This document shows positions 15,627-17,937 of a stretch of DNA of 17,937 nt, one piece after another (the first letter of the stretch is position 1; every line of letters begins with the position of its first letter). Under the pieces are notes generated by a model. It was not told the origin of the DNA and did no database searches. It saw only the letters and a list, made by a program, of their open reading frames with translations. Where the stretch lies: contig JAFYGL010000216.1 of the NCBI GenBank assembly GCA_017543165.1, positions 1 to 17,937 on the forward strand, in the 5' to 3' direction. Source of the DNA: Victivallales bacterium. GTDB lineage: Bacteria > Verrucomicrobiota > Lentisphaeria > Oligosphaerales > Oligosphaeraceae. The position numbers and the translations under genes are program-made.

Positions 15627-16541
15627 CTAGACCAGGTCCTTGATATACTGATGGTACAGTTCGTATAGCGTATGAGCCGATGGATACATTGAATCAGGGC
15701 TCATGAAGTGTGGCAGTTCGAAGCTGATTATTTTTGTCACGTATTTTTGCGCCACTTTCAACTTGTAGATAAGTTTGGCGAATTCAATCGGTGGGAATCT
15801 CCAGGGCATGTCCCTGTCGAAAGTCTCCAGGTTCGACCAGTACTCTGCGCCGTACTTGTCCATGATCTCCTTGGTGACGCTCATGTATGATTCAAGTTCG
15901 TTGAAGGGGACATGCCCGTCCATTGGAGCATAGATGTCGATAAGTCCTTCCATTTCGCCGAGAATGACGTCAAAGTGCTTCTTGTGCACTTCTGGTGGAA
16001 TCGGGTAGTTGGCTGTCCACTTCTTGCCTGCATAGCGTGGCGAGACGAAAATGGGCCTCTTCTTGTCGAATTTTTTGATTTCTTCGCAGAGCGGCTTCCA
16101 GATTCTGGTCTGATGTGAGCCCATGCTTCCCTCGTGGCACATGTACCAGCCGTAGAAAGCAGGATGTTTGCCGTAGCGCTCGTTCAGTTCATGAATCAGT
16201 TCCTTGTTGACTGCGACTTCGTTTTCCCAGTCGTTGAGCAGCCAGTACTTGTAGGTGTCGAACAGTCCGATGTACACGCGGAGCTTGTATTCCTGGGCCA
16301 GGTCCAGCAGCAGCTGGACCATGTCCACATGCGGAACCAGTGTGGTCTTCATGACCTCGCTCTTGTACATTGCGGAATCGCTCCAGCCCACGCGGATGAA
16401 GCAGATGTCCGTTACGCCGTCCTTCTGGTAGCGCGCGAATTCGCGCCGCCATTCGTTCACGGTCCAGTTGTTGCTTGGAATATCGCAGGATATTCCGTCG
16501 ATGAAGGTTCCTGTAATTGGTTTGAATGCCATGTTTGTCAT
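15627..16541 (-). CDS. DUF4434-like TIM-barrel protein, putative glycoside hydrolase
   Basis: This 304-residue protein has no signal peptide. It opens with ITGTFIDG (9-16) and NNWTVNEWRREF (24-35), which resembles DUF4434-type barrels. Two acidic residues lie where a retaining barrel enzyme would have them: Glu137 in FYGWYMCHEGSM and Glu239 in YWSNLETF. The FELPHF strand (274-279) closes the barrel. This is consistent with a glycosidase acting inside the cell, but the substrate is unknown. The upstream gene's stop overlaps the ribosome site (TAAGGAG, rc of 16544-16550), which indicates translational coupling. AGGAG is only 2 bases from the ATG at 16541 and 11 bases from a second ATG at 16532, so the start is ambiguous by three residues. 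It ends in TAG, and convergent repeats follow. Confidence 0.75.
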   Translation of the reverse strand: MTNMAFKPITGTFIDGISCDIPSNNWTVNEWRREFARYQKDGVTDICFIRVGWSDSAMYKSEVMKTTLVPHVDMVQLLLDLAQEYKLRVYIGLFDTYKYWLLNDWENEVAVNKELIHELNERYGKHPAFYGWYMCHEGSMGSHQTRIWKPLCEEIKKFDKKRPIFVSPRYAGKKWTANYPIPPEVHKKHFDVILGEMEGLIDIYAPMDGHVPFNELESYMSVTKEIMDKYGAEYWSNLETFDRDMPWRFPPIEFAKLIYKLKVAQKYVTKIISFELPHFMSPDSMYPSAHTLYELYHQYIKDLV

Positions 16542-16547
16542 TGCTCC

Positions 16548-17937
16548 TTATTTTGTCACGTAAACCGCAATCCCATCCGCTGGCAGATTGCCTGAAAACT
16601 CGCTTTGGACCTCCTTGCCAGTGCCGTACTCGTACAGTTTTTTGCCGTTGGGCAACTTGAATGCGGCCTTGAATGCTCTTGCTGACTTGGCGGAACTCAT
16701 TATGGCAACGAGGTAGTTCCCCTTGCCGTCGCCCAGCACCTCGTATTCTGAAGTGCCAAAGCCCTTTATGGACAGCAGTTCGTTTGCCCTGATGCCCGAC
16801 ACGAAGAAATCATGGTGTTCAGCCATGATTCTGCTGACAGTTGCGAATGAATCGAAGGAACGCCCGTCCAATGTCGGGAAGTTGTATATCAGAACGCCAG
16901 CGGTGCCGTCCGCCACGCTTCTCAACAGCCTTGACTTGCTGATGTAATCTGGCGCAATTCTTGACGAAAAATCGTATGGGTAGCAGACAATACCAATCAC
17001 CCATGGGGTTTTCTTTATGGCTGCCCTGGTTGCCTGCAACTCATCCTCCTTGCGGCCATATCCAGTCATTGCCAGGTCTGTCTTGTCCCCCAGCAGGTTC
17101 CAGTCAATCCCGTACTGCTCCTTGGCGCCTTCGCTTTGATATGCGCTATAGACCGAATATGTGACGCCTGGCAGTTCCTTGCGGAATAGTTCCCTGTGGA
17201 GGCCTGAAATGTCAGCCATGCGTTTGGTGACGTAATGAATCCATTGCTTTTTATAGGATGCCTTGATTTTTTGAGGCGTGAGACCATCTTCGGGAACGTT
17301 TTCCTGTTTTGCGAATATCTTCAGGCAGGTCGGGCAATAGCACGCCAGATAGCTGCCAAAGGCGTTTGATTCGTAGTCCCAGTTGGCATGAGAGGGCTTG
17401 TGGCGCCTTTGGTGCCAGTCCTTCAGGCCGCCAGCCAGGTAGTCCTTGAATTGCTTGTTCTCAAGATATGCGGTAGAACAGATTTCAGTGTCAACAATTT
17501 TGCCTTTTTCATTTATCCTTCTGTGCTCTGGATGCTTTGCCAGATATGGCGCAATATTGAAATTCCACGAGGCAAAGTTAAACAGGCCGAATTCCTTGAC
17601 TTCTGGAACGCTGGCCTCCTCTGGCACAGCCGTCGCCTCATTGACGCCCATGTCAGCGAAATAGCGGTATGTGGTTTTCAGGAGTTCACGGTCATCCAGG
17701 TTTTGTAGCCAGCCAGACCACATCTGAATCCTGAGCGGGAATATTGGCAGCTTGCCTTTGTTTTCAGGCAAAATGTGCACATCGATTTTGCTGGGCAGTT
17801 CCGCAATCCCATGTTCGGCGCTTCCTGCATGGAAGTACAATTCAGTCTTGTCGCCCTTGAAATCGGCGGAGGCCGAGACAAATGCGGCTATCATTTGATG
17901 GCCTTCGATTTTTTTCCCGATTGGAACCGACCTCAGC
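16548..17937 (-). CDS. Putative barrel-type glycoside hydrolase, 5' end probably beyond the window
   Basis: The frame is open to the right edge. An internal ATG at 17894, with GAAGG seven bases upstream, would give 448 residues, but 14 further codons without a stop precede it, so the real start may lie outside. Counted from that ATG, residues 1-50 look like the end of an N-terminal beta-sandwich. A barrel-like part follows (about 55-360) with DMGVNEATAVPEE (81-93), NWDYES (171-176; Asp173 and Glu175 are candidate catalytic acids), a Cys cluster CYCPTC (185-190), and GTAGVLIYNFPTLDG late in the barrel. A short beta-rich C-terminal domain (about 370-448) ends in YVTK. The Cys cluster after an acidic motif recurs in barrel proteins of polysaccharide loci (from memory, not searched). 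The family and substrate are unassigned. Its stop overlaps the ribosome site of the DUF4434-like gene, so the pair is one transcript. Confidence 0.7.
   Translation of the reverse strand, partial: LRSVPIGKKIEGHQMIAAFVSASADFKGDKTELYFHAGSAEHGIAELPSKIDVHILPENKGKLPIFPLRIQMWSGWLQNLDDRELLKTTYRYFADMGVNEATAVPEEASVPEVKEFGLFNFASWNFNIAPYLAKHPEHRRINEKGKIVDTEICSTAYLENKQFKDYLAGGLKDWHQRRHKPSHANWDYESNAFGSYLACYCPTCLKIFAKQENVPEDGLTPQKIKASYKKQWIHYVTKRMADISGLHRELFRKELPGVTYSVYSAYQSEGAKEQYGIDWNLLGDKTDLAMTGYGRKEDELQATRAAIKKTPWVIGIVCYPYDFSSRIAPDYISKSRLLRSVADGTAGVLIYNFPTLDGRSFDSFATVSRIMAEHHDFFVSGIRANELLSIKGFGTSEYEVLGDGKGNYLVAIMSSAKSARAFKAAFKLPNGKKLYEYGTGKEVQSEFSGNLPADGIAVYVTK

Overview
The window looks like a chromosomal piece of a polysaccharide-degrading bacterium, most likely of the PVC group (Lentisphaerota/Victivallales or a relative). 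This placement is inferred from the gene content: secreted LamG/CBM9-like glycoside-hydrolase-fold proteins, a DUF4434-type barrel, a CE15 glucuronoyl esterase, and several enzymes with no close named family. There is no rRNA, tRNA, CRISPR array, transposase or phage gene. All genes but one lie on the minus strand, and no gene-free stretch exceeds about 200 bases.

Read in the minus direction from the right edge, the layout is as follows. (1) 16548-17937 is a barrel-type putative glycosidase whose frame is open at the right edge. It is followed, with translational coupling, by a DUF4434-like barrel protein (15627-16541). (2) A convergent plus-strand gene (14343-15479) encodes a secreted N-terminal-Cys hydrolase of the AAT/C45/C69 type. 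(3) Divergent from it is a PMCA-type Ca2+ P-type ATPase (11555-14143), followed 35 bp later by a 1283-residue secreted LamG/CBM9-like/GH-fold protein (7668-11519). (4) Next come a cytoplasmic-looking GH-fold protein (5473-7506, with an amber codon at codon 4 of the better-supported start) and a CE15 glucuronoyl esterase lipoprotein (3973-5445) 27 bp downstream. (5) Then a fusion of a degenerate M28/DUF4910-like aminopeptidase with an AAC(3)-family acetyltransferase (1151-3835). (6) Last is a SWIM zinc-finger protein running off the left edge (1-1012), probably the N-terminus of a SNF2/HepA-type helicase.

As a working model (inference), the lipoprotein esterase cleaves ester links between uronic acids and lignin or other alcohols in hemicellulose. 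The secreted multidomain protein binds and processes glycans, and the proteins without signal peptides handle imported oligosaccharides. The Ca2+ pump, the acylase-like enzyme and the M28-AAC(3) fusion do not obviously fit this pathway.

The intergenic DNA carries palindromes. One family occurs at 1047-1069 and 15527-15549 with a compensatory base-pair change. A second family lies at 3869-3957 with 10-bp-spaced ACGGGCG units, and a GGTTGGCCAACC-based repeat lies at 1071-1150. The whole window is strongly depleted in CCGG (six sites by eye) and also in GATC. All calls come from reading the sequence; no database search was run.
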